Positions 26,103-39,900 of a DNA stretch of 64,000 bases are shown here, piece by piece. Numbering within the stretch: the stretch's first letter is position 1; each line of letters starts with the position of its first letter. The DNA comes from Kutzneria buriramensis (GTDB lineage: Bacteria; Actinomycetota; Actinomycetes; Mycobacteriales; Pseudonocardiaceae), in NCBI RefSeq assembly GCF_003387475.1, contig NZ_QUNO01000003.1:712635-776634 (forward strand), in the 5' to 3' direction. Below the pieces are notes generated by a model. The model saw only the letters and a list, made by a program, of their open reading frames with translations, had not been told where the DNA came from and made no database searches. The translations under genes and the position numbers were made by a program.

Positions 26103-26139
26103 TGACTCGTGACCGGATAAGAAATCTGGTCACGAGTCA
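26103..26139. promoter_or_regulatory. Operator palindrome upstream of TetR-P450 operon
   Basis: A perfect 12-base inverted repeat TGACTCGTGACC / GGTCACGAGTCA with a 13-base AT-rich spacer ends 16 bases before the TetR start. Position and symmetry suggest an autoregulatory operator for the TetR protein encoded next, covering the promoter of the P450 run. Confidence 0.7.
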
Positions 26140-26155
26140 AAAGGGAGCGACGCTC

Positions 26156-26860
26156 ATGCCCGGCACCGACCACGAACGCGGCGAGCGGATCCTGGACGCG
26201 GCCGCCGAACTGGTGCTGCGCTGGGGCTACAAGCGGGTGACGATCGAGGACGTCGCCAAGCAGGCCGGCATCGGCAAGGGGACGGTCTACCTGCACTTCC
26301 GCAACCGCACCGAGCTGTTCATGAGCGTGCTGGTGCGGGAGTCGGTGGCGATGACCGCGGAGATGCTGGACGCGCTGCGGCGGGATCCGATGATGATGCT
26401 GCCGGCCGAGCAGGCGCAGATGGTGTACCTGGGTGTGATGAAGCGGCCGCTGCTGCGGGCCATGTTCAGCCGGAACGTCGAGATGCTGGGCGACCTGGTG
26501 CTCGACCCCAGCATCCAGCCGCTGGTGCGGGTCAAGACGGACCTGTTCGGCGACATGTTCCACCTGCTGCGCGAGCACGGTCTCGTCCGCACCGACCTGG
26601 ACCTGGAGAGCCAGCGGCAGCTGATGTCGGCCGTGCAGACCGGCTTCTACCTGATGCCGATGCTGGGCCCGGTCGCCGGCACGCGCGACGACCACACCAC
26701 CGCCGCGCTGCTGGCGCACACGATCCGGCAGGCCCTGCACACCCCCGGTGAGCCCGATCCCGAGGTGCTCCGGGCGCTCGCGCCCAAGATGACCGCGATA
26801 CTCGCCGACTTCCACGGGGCGCTCGCGGCCACGGTCCACGGCAAACAGCCGGAGGGCTGA
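26156..26860 (+). CDS. TetR-family regulator of the P450 operon
   Basis: A 234-residue TetR protein. The HTH is at residues 10-55 (I-L-D-A-A-A-E-L-V-L-R-W-G-Y-K-R, Q-A-G-I-G-K-G-T-V-Y-L-H-F). ATG 26156 has AGGGA nine bases upstream. The P450 gene starts 23 bases after its stop, so they are one transcript. Ligand unknown, plausibly the P450 substrate or product. Confidence 0.9.
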   Translation: MPGTDHERGERILDAAAELVLRWGYKRVTIEDVAKQAGIGKGTVYLHFRNRTELFMSVLVRESVAMTAEMLDALRRDPMMMLPAEQAQMVYLGVMKRPLLRAMFSRNVEMLGDLVLDPSIQPLVRVKTDLFGDMFHLLREHGLVRTDLDLESQRQLMSAVQTGFYLMPMLGPVAGTRDDHTTAALLAHTIRQALHTPGEPDPEVLRALAPKMTAILADFHGALAATVHGKQPEG

Positions 26861-26883
26861 CACAACTTCAGCTAGGGGGAGTC

Positions 26884-28071
26884 ATGACGACTACGGCGAA
26901 GCCCACCCTCCAGGACTTCCTCGACTACATCGAGGGATTCCGCAAGCAGGGGCAGGTCGTCTACGCCGAGAAGCAGCAGTCCTGGATGGTGCTCGGCCAC
27001 CCGGAGGTCAACGAGGTCCTGTCGGAGCCGCACCGGTTCAGCTCCGACCTGTCCCCGCTGATCCCGACGCAGGAGGAGTTCGCCCTGTTCCAGAAGGGCA
27101 ACTTCATTCAGATGGACGACCCGCGGCACCGGCAGCTGCGGGGCATGGTCAGCAAGGCCTTCACGCCGAAGTTCGTGGCCGGCATGGAGCCGGCGATCCA
27201 CGACCTCACCGAGCAGCTGCTCGACGCCGCCGGCGCCGAGTTCGACCTGGTCGACGGCCTGGCCTACCCGCTGCCGGTGATCGTCATCGCCAACCTGCTC
27301 GGCATCCCGACCGCCGACCAGCCGGTGTTCCGCCGCTGGGCCGACACCCTGCTGGACCGGGACGTGCCGATGGACAAGCCGATCGCGGAGGTCCGCGAGG
27401 AGCTGATGGCCGAGGTGACCCCGGTGATGCGGGAGATGAACGACTACTTCCGCGAGTTCATCGCCGACCGCCGCCGCAACCCCGGCGACGACCTGACCAG
27501 CCAGCTCACCCTGGTCGAGGAGGACGGCCGGCGGCTGGACGACGACGAGATCATCGGCTTCGTCGGCCTGCTGCTGCTCGCCGGGCACATCACCACCACC
27601 GCGACGCTGGGCAACAGCATCCTGACGTTCCACGAGAACCAGGACGCGATCCGCGAGGTCCGCGAGAACCTGTCGCTGCTGCCGGCGGCGATCGAGGAGG
27701 TGCTGCGGCTGCGCACGCCGTTCCCGCGGGTGGCCCGCATGACCACCGAGGAGACGGTGCTCGGCGGCGTCACGATCCCGGCCCAGCAGATGGTGCTGCC
27801 GTTCCTGACCGCGGCCAACCGGGACGAGCGGGTGTTCCCGAACCCGAACAAGTTCGACCTGCACCGCGACCCCAACCACCACGCCTCGTTCGGCAAGGGC
27901 ATCCACTTCTGCCTGGGCGCGCCGCTGGCCCGGCTGGAGGCGCGGGTGGCGCTGAAGATCATGTTCGAGCGCTACGCCGACATCCAGGTGGTCGAGGACA
28001 AGGTGGAGGAGCGCAACCCGTTCGCCATGGTGGCCGTGACCAAGCTGCCACTTGTCGTGCGGCCGGTTTAG
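26884..28071 (+). CDS. Cytochrome P450 (class I, CYP107-like)
   Basis: A 395-residue soluble bacterial P450. The heme loop F-G-K-G-I-H-F-C-L-G-A-P-L-A-R has Cys343 as the thiolate. The K-helix is E-E-V-L-R and the C-helix H-R-Q-L-R. The I-helix reads L-L-A-G-H-I-T-T-T; the acidic residue that usually precedes the conserved Thr (A-G-x-E/D-T) is Ile236 here. Needs ferredoxin partners, none of which is encoded nearby. Substrate unknown. Start at ATG 26884 with AGGGGGA upstream. Flanking hydrolase and aminotransferase genes could be part of the same operon. Confidence 0.92.
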   Translation: MTTTAKPTLQDFLDYIEGFRKQGQVVYAEKQQSWMVLGHPEVNEVLSEPHRFSSDLSPLIPTQEEFALFQKGNFIQMDDPRHRQLRGMVSKAFTPKFVAGMEPAIHDLTEQLLDAAGAEFDLVDGLAYPLPVIVIANLLGIPTADQPVFRRWADTLLDRDVPMDKPIAEVREELMAEVTPVMREMNDYFREFIADRRRNPGDDLTSQLTLVEEDGRRLDDDEIIGFVGLLLLAGHITTTATLGNSILTFHENQDAIREVRENLSLLPAAIEEVLRLRTPFPRVARMTTEETVLGGVTIPAQQMVLPFLTAANRDERVFPNPNKFDLHRDPNHHASFGKGIHFCLGAPLARLEARVALKIMFERYADIQVVEDKVEERNPFAMVAVTKLPLVVRPV

Positions 28072-28096
28072 CCAGCTCGTAGCCGATACTGTCGGC

Positions 28097-29092
28097 GTGG
28101 AACGCGATGTGCTCGGTGAGGGCTACGAAGTTGTCACGCTGCCGCTCGGCGCGCTGCCGGCCGGCGCCGGGCCGGGGGGCGACAACGTCGCCCACCTGGT
28201 CCGGCGCAGGGCCGATGGGAACGGCGCCGAGAAGCCGGTCAACGGGGCCGTGCTCTATGTGCACGGCTTCGTCGACTACTTCTTCCAGACCCACGTCGCC
28301 GAGCACTTCGCCGCCCGCGGCTACGACTTCTACGCCGTCGACCTGCGGGCCTACGGCCGGTCGCTGCAGCCGGGGCAGGTGCCCAACTTCGTCACCGACC
28401 TCAGCTACCACTTCGAGGAGCTGGACGCGGCGGCGCGCATCATCCGCGACGAGCACGGCCACTCCCGGCTGACGCTGATGGGACACTCCACCGGCGGGCT
28501 GATCTCGATCATGTGGGCGCACGAGCGGCGGGACGACAACGTGCTCGACGCGCTGGTGCTCAACAGCCCGTGGGTGGACCTCCAGGAGAACTGGTTCATG
28601 CGCACGGTCGGCACCTGGGCCGTGGACGTGCTGGGCAAGGTCAGCCCGACCGCCGTCGTGCAGAACGGGCTGGAGAGCCCGTACGGCCTGAGCCTGCACC
28701 GGGACGACAACGGCGAGTGGGAGTTCGACACCGACTGGAAGCCCAAGAGCGGCTTTCCGGTGCGGGCCGGCTGGCTGCGCACGATCCGGCGCAACCAGGC
28801 CAGGCTGCACCGCGGGCTGGACGTACGGGTGCCGGTGCTGCTGCTGCGCTCCTCGCACAGCCTGCTCAAGGCCAAGGAGTGGACGCCGGAGGCGATGCGC
28901 GCCGACACCGTGCTGGACGTGGCGCAGATGGCGAAGTGGGCGCCGAAGATCGGCCCGAACGTGACGGTGGTGGCGATCGAGGGCGGCATGCACGACCTGT
29001 TCCTCTCGGCGCCGGCCGTCCGGGAGCGGGTCCTGAGCGAGACCGACAGCTGGTTGGAGGGTCTACGCCAGGGGGACCGGATCGTAGAGTGA
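28097..29092 (+). CDS. Alpha/beta hydrolase, serine aminopeptidase/lysophospholipase-like
   Basis: A 331-residue alpha/beta hydrolase of the Hydrolase_4 type. The oxyanion-side motif is [10 protein letters not shown], the nucleophile elbow G-H-S-T-G-G near residue 135, the late acid probably in the L-L-L-R-S-S-H-S region, and the catalytic His in G-M-H-D-L-F. Such enzymes cleave monoacylglycerol-like esters. GTG 28097 lies 25 bases after the P450 stop and its stop is four bases before the aminotransferase start. Confidence 0.88.
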   Translation: MERDVLGEGYEVVTLPLGALPAGAGPGGDNVAHLVRRRADGNGAEKPVNGAVLYVHGFVDYFFQTHVAEHFAARGYDFYAVDLRAYGRSLQPGQVPNFVTDLSYHFEELDAAARIIRDEHGHSRLTLMGHSTGGLISIMWAHERRDDNVLDALVLNSPWVDLQENWFMRTVGTWAVDVLGKVSPTAVVQNGLESPYGLSLHRDDNGEWEFDTDWKPKSGFPVRAGWLRTIRRNQARLHRGLDVRVPVLLLRSSHSLLKAKEWTPEAMRADTVLDVAQMAKWAPKIGPNVTVVAIEGGMHDLFLSAPAVRERVLSETDSWLEGLRQGDRIVE

Positions 29093-29096
29093 GGCC

Positions 29097-30167
29097 ATGA
29101 CCGGACCGAAGCTGCGCGGCGCGCTGAACGACATCCCCACGTACAAGCCGGGCAAGCCGGCGGTCGGCGCGGACGGGGCGCCGGCGTTCAAGCTGTCGTC
29201 GAACGAGAACCCGCACGAGCCGCTGCCCAGCGTGCTCAGGGCGATGGAGAAGGCGCTGCGGGGCTTCAACCGGTATCCGGACATGGGCTGCTCGGCGCTG
29301 ATCCCGGCGGTCGCGGCGCGGTTGGGCGTGCCCGAGGCGCACGTGGCCACCGGCACCGGCGGCGTCGGCGTCATCCAGCAGGTCATGCAGGCCGTCTGCG
29401 ACGACCGCGACCAGGTGATCTACCCGTGGCGGTCGTTCGAGGCGTACCCGATCATCACGAAGATGGTCGGCGCGCACTCGGTGCAGGTGCCGCTCACGCC
29501 GAACGAGTACCAGGACCTGGACGCGATCGCGGCGGCCATCAATGACCACACGCGACTCGTCATTCTCTGCAATCCCAACAACCCCACCGGTACCGCGCTG
29601 CACCGAGCAGAGCTCACAGAATTCCTGGACCGCGTGCCGAGCGACGTGCTCGTGCTGATCGACGAGGCGTACCGGGAGTTCGTCCGCGACCCCGAGGTGC
29701 CCGACGGCATCGAGTTGTACCGGGATCGGCCGAACGTGGCGGTGCTGCGCACCTTCTCCAAGGCCTACGGACTCGCGGGGCTGCGCGTCGGCTACGCCGT
29801 GGCGCACGAGCCGGTGGCCGACGCGCTGCGCAAGATGGCCGTGCCGTTCGGGGTCAGCCAGCTGGCCCAGGACGCCGCGATCGCCTCGCTGGCCGCCGAG
29901 GCCGAGCTGTTCGAGCGGGTGGAGCTGATCACCAAGGAGCGCGGCCGCGTGATCGACGCGCTGCGCGACCAGGGCTGGACCGTGCCGGCCTCGGAGGGCA
30001 ACTTCGTGTGGCTGCGGCTGGGCGAGCGGACCCTGGAGTTCGCCGAGCGGGCGCAGGCCGCGGGCGTGATGGTCCGGCCGTTCGCCGGCGAGGGCGCGCG
30101 GGTGTCCATCGGCGAGGTCGACGGCAACGACCTCTTCCTCGGAGTCGCCGAGGCCTTCCGATCTTGA
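29097..30167 (+). CDS. pat: HisC-like/aromatic amino acid aminotransferase
   Basis: A 356-residue fold-type I PLP aminotransferase. Visible are L-S-S-N-E-N-P, the N-P-N-N-P-T-G-T motif, I-D-E-A-Y-x-E-F, the Schiff-base Lys in [14 protein letters not shown] and a C-terminal Arg in R-V-S-I-G. The sequence agrees with actinobacterial phenylalanine/histidinol-phosphate aminotransferases (Pat). As no other his gene is near, an aromatic aminotransferase is favoured over hisC. It follows the hydrolase with a four-base gap. Confidence 0.87.
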   Translation: MTGPKLRGALNDIPTYKPGKPAVGADGAPAFKLSSNENPHEPLPSVLRAMEKALRGFNRYPDMGCSALIPAVAARLGVPEAHVATGTGGVGVIQQVMQAVCDDRDQVIYPWRSFEAYPIITKMVGAHSVQVPLTPNEYQDLDAIAAAINDHTRLVILCNPNNPTGTALHRAELTEFLDRVPSDVLVLIDEAYREFVRDPEVPDGIELYRDRPNVAVLRTFSKAYGLAGLRVGYAVAHEPVADALRKMAVPFGVSQLAQDAAIASLAAEAELFERVELITKERGRVIDALRDQGWTVPASEGNFVWLRLGERTLEFAERAQAAGVMVRPFAGEGARVSIGEVDGNDLFLGVAEAFRS

Positions 30168-30185
30168 TCTGTCAGGCTCTAGCGC

Positions 30186-31244
30186 ATGCTTCTCCGTCTC
30201 GGCGCGCTGCTGTCCGTGTTGCTGTCGGCGCTGCCGGTGACCGCCCAGGCGGCGCCGGCCGCGCCGGAGCCCGCGATCAGCTGGATCACCGAGGCGTCGG
30301 CCACGCTGGACCACTGGTACGACCCGCAGGACGGCCGGTACCGCACGACGCAGTGGTGGAACTCGGCCAACGCGCTGCGCGCCCAGCTGGTGGCGTCCAG
30401 CCTGCTCGGCAACGACGTCGGGGCGCGCCGCGCTGCCAACACCTACAACCAGAACATCGCCGGCTGGTTCCGTAACGACTACTACGACGACGAGGGCTGG
30501 TGGGCCCTGACCTGGGTGCAGGCCTACGACCAGACCGGCGAGCAGAAGTACCTGGTGCTGGCCGAGTCGCTGTTCGACGACATGACGCACGGCTGGGACC
30601 TGACCTGCGGCGGCGGCATCTGGTGGAACAAGGACCGCACCTACAAGAACGCCATCCCCAACGAGCTGTTCCTGTCCATCGCGGCCGCGCTGGCGCTGCG
30701 CACCACCGGGCCGGCCGCGGCCAACTACGAGCAGTGGGCGCTGCTGGAGTGGGGCTGGTTCGCGCGCACCGGGATGGTCAACGCGCAGGGGCTGGTCAAC
30801 GACGGGCTCACCGCCGGCTGCGCGAACAACGGCGGCACCACGTGGACGTACAACCAGGGTGTGGTGCTGGGCGGGCTGGCCGACCTGTACCGGCTGACCG
30901 GGCGGCGGGACCTGCTCGCGTCGGCCACCTCGCTGGCCAACGCCGCCATGACCAGGCTCGTCGACGCGAGCGGCGTGCTGCGCGAGCCGTGCGAGGAGCG
31001 CCGCTGCGACCTGGACCAGTCGCAGTTCAAGGGGATCTTCATGCGCAACCTCGTGGCGCTCAACCAGGTCGCGCCGTCGTCGACGTACACGGCGTTCGCG
31101 GTGCGCAACTCGCTGGCCGTCTGGAAGTCCCGCAGCCATGCGAACCAGCTGGGTCTGTTCTGGAGTGGACCCTTCGACGTCGCCGACGCCAGCCGGCAGA
31201 GCTCGGCGCTGGACTGCCTGAACGCGGCGATGCAGCTCAGTTGA
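30186..31244 (+). CDS. Secreted glycoside hydrolase family 76-like protein
   Basis: A 352-residue exported protein. Signal peptide ~1-23 (A-Q-A-A). The (alpha/alpha)6 barrel features of GH76 endo-alpha-1,6-mannanases are visible, including the catalytic Asp pair in Y-Y-D-D-E-G-W-W-A-L (residues 101-102), G-G-I-W-W-N and T-Y-N-Q-G-V-V-L-G-G-L. Likely acts on alpha-1,6-mannan, as in lipomannan-type glycans or fungal walls. ATG 30186 begins 18 bases after pat and could be read through. Confidence 0.88.
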   Translation: MLLRLGALLSVLLSALPVTAQAAPAAPEPAISWITEASATLDHWYDPQDGRYRTTQWWNSANALRAQLVASSLLGNDVGARRAANTYNQNIAGWFRNDYYDDEGWWALTWVQAYDQTGEQKYLVLAESLFDDMTHGWDLTCGGGIWWNKDRTYKNAIPNELFLSIAAALALRTTGPAAANYEQWALLEWGWFARTGMVNAQGLVNDGLTAGCANNGGTTWTYNQGVVLGGLADLYRLTGRRDLLASATSLANAAMTRLVDASGVLREPCEERRCDLDQSQFKGIFMRNLVALNQVAPSSTYTAFAVRNSLAVWKSRSHANQLGLFWSGPFDVADASRQSSALDCLNAAMQLS

Positions 31245-31253
31245 CGATCGGCC

Positions 31254-31538
31254 TCAGTTGACGATGGGCCGCGTCAGCGTGTCGACGTTGTCGCCGGGCG
31301 GCAGCTCGGCGCTGCGCTGGAGCGGCACGGGCGTCGGCTCGGCCCGGTTGATCACCACGATGTTGGCCAGCGGGTCCGGCTCGTCGGCCAGCATCGGCGA
31401 CAGCGAGCGGGCCACCGCCTTCAGCCGCCGCAGCCGGCGCGCCGCCAGGAAGCCGATGAACCGCGGCGAGGTGAGCCACCAGCCCAGCAGGAGGCCGGCC
31501 GCGGCGACCCCGGACAACACCATCGTCTCGACCCGCAC
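31254..31538 (-). CDS. Small membrane protein of unknown function
   Basis: A 94-residue protein with one hydrophobic segment (residues ~6-22, M-V-L-S-G-V-A-A-A-G-L-L-L-G-W-W) then an Arg-rich stretch and a soluble C-terminal part. GTG 31538 has GGAAGGGGG at six bases, an excellent site. No family recognised. Converges on the GH76 gene across nine bases. Confidence 0.65.
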   Translation of the reverse strand: MRVETMVLSGVAAAGLLLGWWLTSPRFIGFLAARRLRRLKAVARSLSPMLADEPDPLANIVVINRAEPTPVPLQRSAELPPGDNVDTLTRPIVN

Positions 31539-31598
31539 GGCGCACCCCCTTCCCCAGTGACGGACCCGCTGGCGCGCTCCTTGGTACGGCGTCCGGTG

Positions 31599-31646
31599 TC
31601 CGCGGGTTCACCGCCCCGATCGTCTTCGGGGCGGCGAACCCGCGGA
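31599..31646 (-). terminator. Strong hairpin terminator downstream of cobN
   Basis: TCCGCGGGTTC-A-CCGCCCCGA / TCGGGGCGG-C-GAACCCGCGGA forms a 20-base-pair stem with a single internal mismatch and a six-base loop. It lies about 75 bases past the cobN stop. Confidence 0.7.
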
Positions 31647-31721
31647 GCACTACCTGTCATTAAAGGACCTTCCGCGGGGAAATGCCCGGGAAGTCACCGG
31701 TCTGGGGTCAAACGGCGCGCG

Positions 31722-35378
<3,657 letters not shown>

Positions 35379-35414
35379 CAGCCGTACCCTCCTCGGGGTC
35401 CCGCGCCCCGGGTA

Positions 35415-35515
35415 GAGACATCACGGCCGGTGGTGGAGTGTCTGGCTTTCACAGTGGCGCGACCGCCCCGGACTCCCACCGGGTTCCTCCGCACCCACCG
35501 CCGTCTGGTCGGTTC
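35415..35515 (-). promoter_or_regulatory. Cobalamin riboswitch controlling cobN
   Basis: On the minus strand: G-C-G-G-A-G-G-A-A-C-C-C-G-G-T-G, G-A-G-T-C-C-G-G-G and the B12 box G-C-C-A-C-T-G-T-G-A (35458-35449), followed by AAAGCCAGACACTCC. The core is close to that of the element at 17530-17660. It lies about 40-140 bases before cobN. The remaining gap 35516-35683 holds only the promoter region of the plus-strand gene that follows. Confidence 0.9.
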
Positions 35516-35683
35516 ATGGTAGGTGAGCGACCTCATGGACCCCACCCCCACGAGATCCACTTCATGTGGGGAGGACGCTGCACCAGAACTTCAGCTCGAC
35601 TTCCGCTTTGTTGCAGTCGACCGCGCCAGGCTGAGCGCCGCCGCGTTCCTCGGCGTGGCGCCGCACCGAAGAGGGAGAAGAGC

Positions 35684-36022
35684 ATGCGACTGCGCACGGT
35701 TGTCACTTCGCTGGCCACGGCCGCCGCGATCCTGGGCGGCGGCGTCTTCCTGGCGTCACCGGCCAGCGCCGGCGTCCCCACGCAGAACGGCTGCCGCGGG
35801 ACGTCATTCGATCTCTTCGCGATCAACCCCGACGTCGGATACTGCTTCAACGGCTTCCCCGGAAGCGACCCCGTCAGCATCTACAACGTCCGCGCCCTCC
35901 AGTCGAACTCCTACTGGGGCTACATCATCGCCAACGGCCAGCGGATCGATTTCAGCTGGGGCCAGACCATTTCGCTGGACTACGTGTACGTCACCGACGT
36001 GACGCTGCTCGGAGAGGACTGA
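35684..36022 (+). CDS. Small secreted protein, possibly beta/gamma-crystallin-like
   Basis: A 112-residue protein with a signal peptide (residues ~1-30, cleavage at A-S-A-G). The 82-residue mature chain has two cysteines and many aromatic and Gly/Ser/Asp turns (Y-C-F-N-G-F-P-G-S-D, Y-W-G-Y-I-I-A-N-G). The composition is reminiscent of small secreted beta/gamma-crystallin or killer-toxin-like proteins of Streptomyces, but I cannot assign a family. ATG 35684 has GAGGGAGAAG directly upstream, a strong site. Divergent from cobN. Confidence 0.72.
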   Translation: MRLRTVVTSLATAAAILGGGVFLASPASAGVPTQNGCRGTSFDLFAINPDVGYCFNGFPGSDPVSIYNVRALQSNSYWGYIIANGQRIDFSWGQTISLDYVYVTDVTLLGED

Positions 36023-36059
36023 CCGCGACCCACCGGGCGGCGCCTCGGCCGCATCCAAG

Positions 36060-36872
36060 TCAGGACTTGCGGCCGACGCCGCCGTAGGAGAGGTGGACCG
36101 TGCCCTCGTTCTGGTCGCTCCACTCGGAGCGCCACTGGCGGACCGGCACGACGCCGGGTTCCACCAGTTCCAGGCCGGTGAAGAACTTGGCCATCTCCCC
36201 GTACGGGCGGGGGTACAGCTGGGCGCTGATGGACCGGTAGATCTTCTCCACCCGGTCCACCGACCCCAGCTGCTCCTCCGGCACGAAGTCGAGGGTGGCG
36301 TGCGAGATGGCCATGAAGCTGCCGGGGGCCAGCGCGTCGCGGTAGGCCTCGACCAGGCCGTGCGGGTCGTCGGCGTCGGGCAGGTAGTGCAGCACGGCGA
36401 TAGCGACCAGGCCCACCGGCCGGGAGAAGTCGATCATGTTCCGGACCTCGGGCAGGTTCAGCACCGAGTCGGGGTGGCGCAGGTCGGCCCGCACGGTCGC
36501 GACCAGCGGGTTGCCGCCGAGGATGGTCCGGCTGTGCGCCACGGCGATGGGCTCGTTGTCGACGTACACCACCCGCGCCCCGGGATTCGCCCGGTGCACG
36601 ATCTCGTGCACGTTGCCCACGGTCGGAATGCCGGAGCCCAGGTCGAGGAACTGGTCGACGCCGTGGTCGAGCAGGTGGCTGACGGCCCGGCGCAGGAACG
36701 ACCGGCTGGCCCGCATGCCGTTGGCGACCTCGGGCATGGCCTGCACGGCCTGCTTGGCCGTCCGCCGGTCGACCGCGAAGTTGTGCGCGCCGCCCAGGAA
36801 GTAGTCGAGGATCCGCGCCGGGTTCGGGCGGTCCAGATCGACGTCGGCAGGTATCCACCGAGGACGGTGCAT
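36060..36872 (-). CDS. SAM-dependent methyltransferase, DUF574 family (second copy)
   Basis: A 270-residue paralogue of the protein at 2646-3452. It shows Y-F-L-G-G-A-H-N-F, S-F-L-R-R-A-V, Q-F-L-D-L-G-S-G-I-P-T, V-Y-V-D-N-E-P-I-A-V-A and the ending G-V-G-R-K-S, where the other has A-V-G-R-K-P. ATG 36872 is chosen because GGAAGGGG sits eight bases upstream, exactly as in the first copy; the upstream GTG 36899 would place this site inside the gene. Substrate unknown. Confidence 0.9.
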   Translation of the reverse strand: MHRPRWIPADVDLDRPNPARILDYFLGGAHNFAVDRRTAKQAVQAMPEVANGMRASRSFLRRAVSHLLDHGVDQFLDLGSGIPTVGNVHEIVHRANPGARVVYVDNEPIAVAHSRTILGGNPLVATVRADLRHPDSVLNLPEVRNMIDFSRPVGLVAIAVLHYLPDADDPHGLVEAYRDALAPGSFMAISHATLDFVPEEQLGSVDRVEKIYRSISAQLYPRPYGEMAKFFTGLELVEPGVVPVRQWRSEWSDQNEGTVHLSYGGVGRKS

Positions 36873-36978
36873 CCGCGCGACCCCTTCCGCCAAATTCACC
36901 CAATCGTGTTAATCGTGCGGGCAAGGTCGCGCCGTGTCCACCTCGGGACGGTCACGAACACGCACGGATCGGATCGCG

Positions 36979-39900
36979 TCACTCAGCGTCGAGCCGCGCG
37001 GTCTGAATCAGCTGCTGCCCGCGCCGGCGAGTGACCAGCGCGCCCCGGCCCGGCGGCAGGATCTGCGGCTTGTACGAGCCGAGCAGCACACCCTCGTCCG
37101 GACTGCACGACAGCACCATGCCCGAGGTGGCGATCTCGCGCAGCTTGCCGATCACCGGATCGAACAGCGCCCGGCTCGCGCCGCCGGAGCGGCGGGCCAC
37201 CACGAGGTGTAGTCCCACGTCCTTGGCCTGCGGCAGGAATTCCGCCAAAGGGAGCAGTGGGTTTGCACCCTGAGTAACCACGAGGTCGTAGTCGTCGACC
37301 ACCACGAAGACCTCCGGCCCCCGCCACCACGTCCGGCTCCTGAGCTGCTCCTGGGTGACGTCCGGGCCGGGCAGCCGCCCCTTCAGCGACGCCGTGACGT
37401 CACCGATGATGTCGGTCAGCTGGTTGCCCGACACCGCGTAGGCGAGCAGGTGGTCGGTGTCGACGAAGCCCAGAAGAGTGCGCCGGTAGTCGACCAGCAT
37501 GACGACGGCCTCACTGGTGGTGTACCGGGTCATGATGCCCCGCACGATCGTGCGCAGCAGGTTCGTCTTGCCGGACTCGCCGTCGCCGAACACGCAGAAG
37601 TGCGGTTCGCCGTCGAAGTTGAGGAACACCGGCGCCAGCCGATCCTGGTCGACGCCGATCGGGATCATGCGGTCCGAGTCCACGGTCGGCTGCGGCAGCT
37701 GCTGGTACGGCAGGAGCTCCGGCAGCAGCCGGACCGGCGGCGCCGGAGGCCCGCCCCACGCCTCGGCGATCGTGGCGACGGCGTGTTGGGTCGCGCCGTG
37801 CAGGTCGCCGTCGGAGGACGCGTCGATGCGCGGCAGCGCGGTCACGAAGTGCAGCTTCTCCGAGGTCAGGCCGCGCCCCGGCTGACCGGCCGGCACGGTG
37901 GCCGCGGTCCGGCGGTCGATCTCCGACTCGCTCGGGTCGCCGAGCCGCAGCTCCAGGCGGGTGCCGATGAGGTCCTTGGCCGCCGGCCGGATCTCCGCCC
38001 ACCGGTTGGCCGTCACAACCACGTGCACGCCGTACTGGAGCCCGCGCGCCAGCAGGGTCATCACGGTCTGCTCCAGCGCCTCGAACTCCTGGCGGAAGTT
38101 CAGCCAGCCGTCGATGATCAGGAACACGTCGCCGTACGGGTGCTCCGAGAACGCGCGGTCCCCGTGCCGCCGGCGGAAGTCCACCATGCCGTCGATGAGG
38201 TTCTCGCGGAACAGCCGCTCCCGGTCGGCGACGAGGTTCGCCAGTTCGGCCACGATCCGGTGGGCCTTGTCCGGCTCCAGACGGCTGGCCACGCCGCCGA
38301 CGTGCGGCAGCGCCTCCAGCGCCGCCAGCGAGCCGCCGCCCAGGTCCAGGGCGTAGAACTGCACGTCCCGAGGCGTGTGGGTGAGCGACAGGGACATGAT
38401 CAACGTCCGCAGCAGCATCGACTTGCCGGACTGCGGGCCGCCCACCACCGCGGCGTGGCCGGCCGCGCCCGAGAAGTCGGCCCAGAACAGGTCGCGGCGC
38501 TGTTCGAACGGCTTGTCCACCAGGCCCAGCGGGACCTGGAGGTACGCCTGGTAGCCCTGGGGGAACAGGCCGCGGCCCGGCGTCCTGATCATGCGCGGCA
38601 GCAGCATGTCCAGCGACGGGGACTCGGTCAGCGGCGGCAGCCAGATCTGGTGCGCCGACGTTCCTTGGCCGGCCATCCGCTCGACGATCGCCTCCAACTC
38701 GGTCCGGCCGCCCACAGTCGGCTGGGACACGTAGGCGGCCTTGAACCGGGTCATCGGCTCGCCCAGCGCGGCCAGGTAACCCGAGCCGGGAATCGGCGGC
38801 AGCTCGTAGGCGTCCGGAACGCCGAGCACCGACCGCGACTCGACCGCGGAGAACGTCCGCAGGCCGATCCGGTACGACAGGTACGTGTCCAGGCCGCGCA
38901 GCCTGCCCTCCTCCAGGCGCTGCGAACTGAGCAGCAGGTGCACGCCGAGCGACCGGCCGACCCGGCCGATCTGCACGAACACGTCGAGGAAGTCCGGCTT
39001 GGCCGTGAGCAGCTCGGAGAACTCGTCGACGCACACGAGCAGCACCGGCAGCGGTGCGAGCTCCTGGCCGCTGCGCCGGGCCTGCTGGTACTCCCACAGG
39101 CTGCGGCAGTTGCCCGCCTTGGCCAGCGCCTCCTGCCGGCGAGCCACCTCGCCGGCCAGCGCGTCCCTCATCCGGTCGACCAGGCTCAGGTCGTCGACGA
39201 GGTTGGTGACGACCGCCGTGACGTGCGGGGCCTGCTCCAGGCCGAGGAAGGTCGCGCCGCCCTTGAAGTCGATGAGCAACAGGTTCAGGTCCTCGGGCGA
39301 GTTCGCCACCATCAGCGCGGTGGTCAGCGTGCGCAGCAGCTCGGACTTGCCGGAGCCGGTCGCGCCGATGCACAGGCCGTGCGGGCCCATGCCGCCCTCG
39401 GCCGCCTCCTTGATGTCCAGCACCACCGGCTGGCCGAGCTCGTCCACGCCGAACGCGACCCGCAGCTGCTCGGCCCGCGTTCGCCGCTGCCATCCCGTCG
39501 CCAGGTCGAACCCGTCGGGAGTGCCGTCCACGCCGAGCAGGTGGAGCAGCGTCGGCGGCTGGCCCAATGCCGGCAGCGGGTCCACCGCGGCCGGCTCCGC
39601 GGCGAACTGCTCGTAGTCGAAGTCCTGCTGCTCGGCCCACGGCAGCGCGGCGACGAACCGGGTCCGGCCGTGCAGGCCCCAGCCCGGCTCGTCCGGCAGC
39701 GTGGCGGCCAGCTCGGGGCTGATCTTGGACTCGCGCGGGTCGTCCAGCGCCAGCTCGATCCGCCCGCGCAGCAGCGCGGTGATCTGCGGCGGCAGCTCGG
39801 ACCAGCTGCGGGCCGTCACGACGACGTGCACGCAGTGGTCCAGCCCCCGGCTGGCGATCCGGGCGACCTGCGGCACGAAGTCGGCCACGTCCAGGGCGAA

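Noticed and set aside
36901..36978. Small gene between the DUF574 and caspase-ATPase genes
   Set aside because: Only 106 bases lie between the chosen CDS ends, with no start plus ribosome-binding site leading to a sensible peptide.
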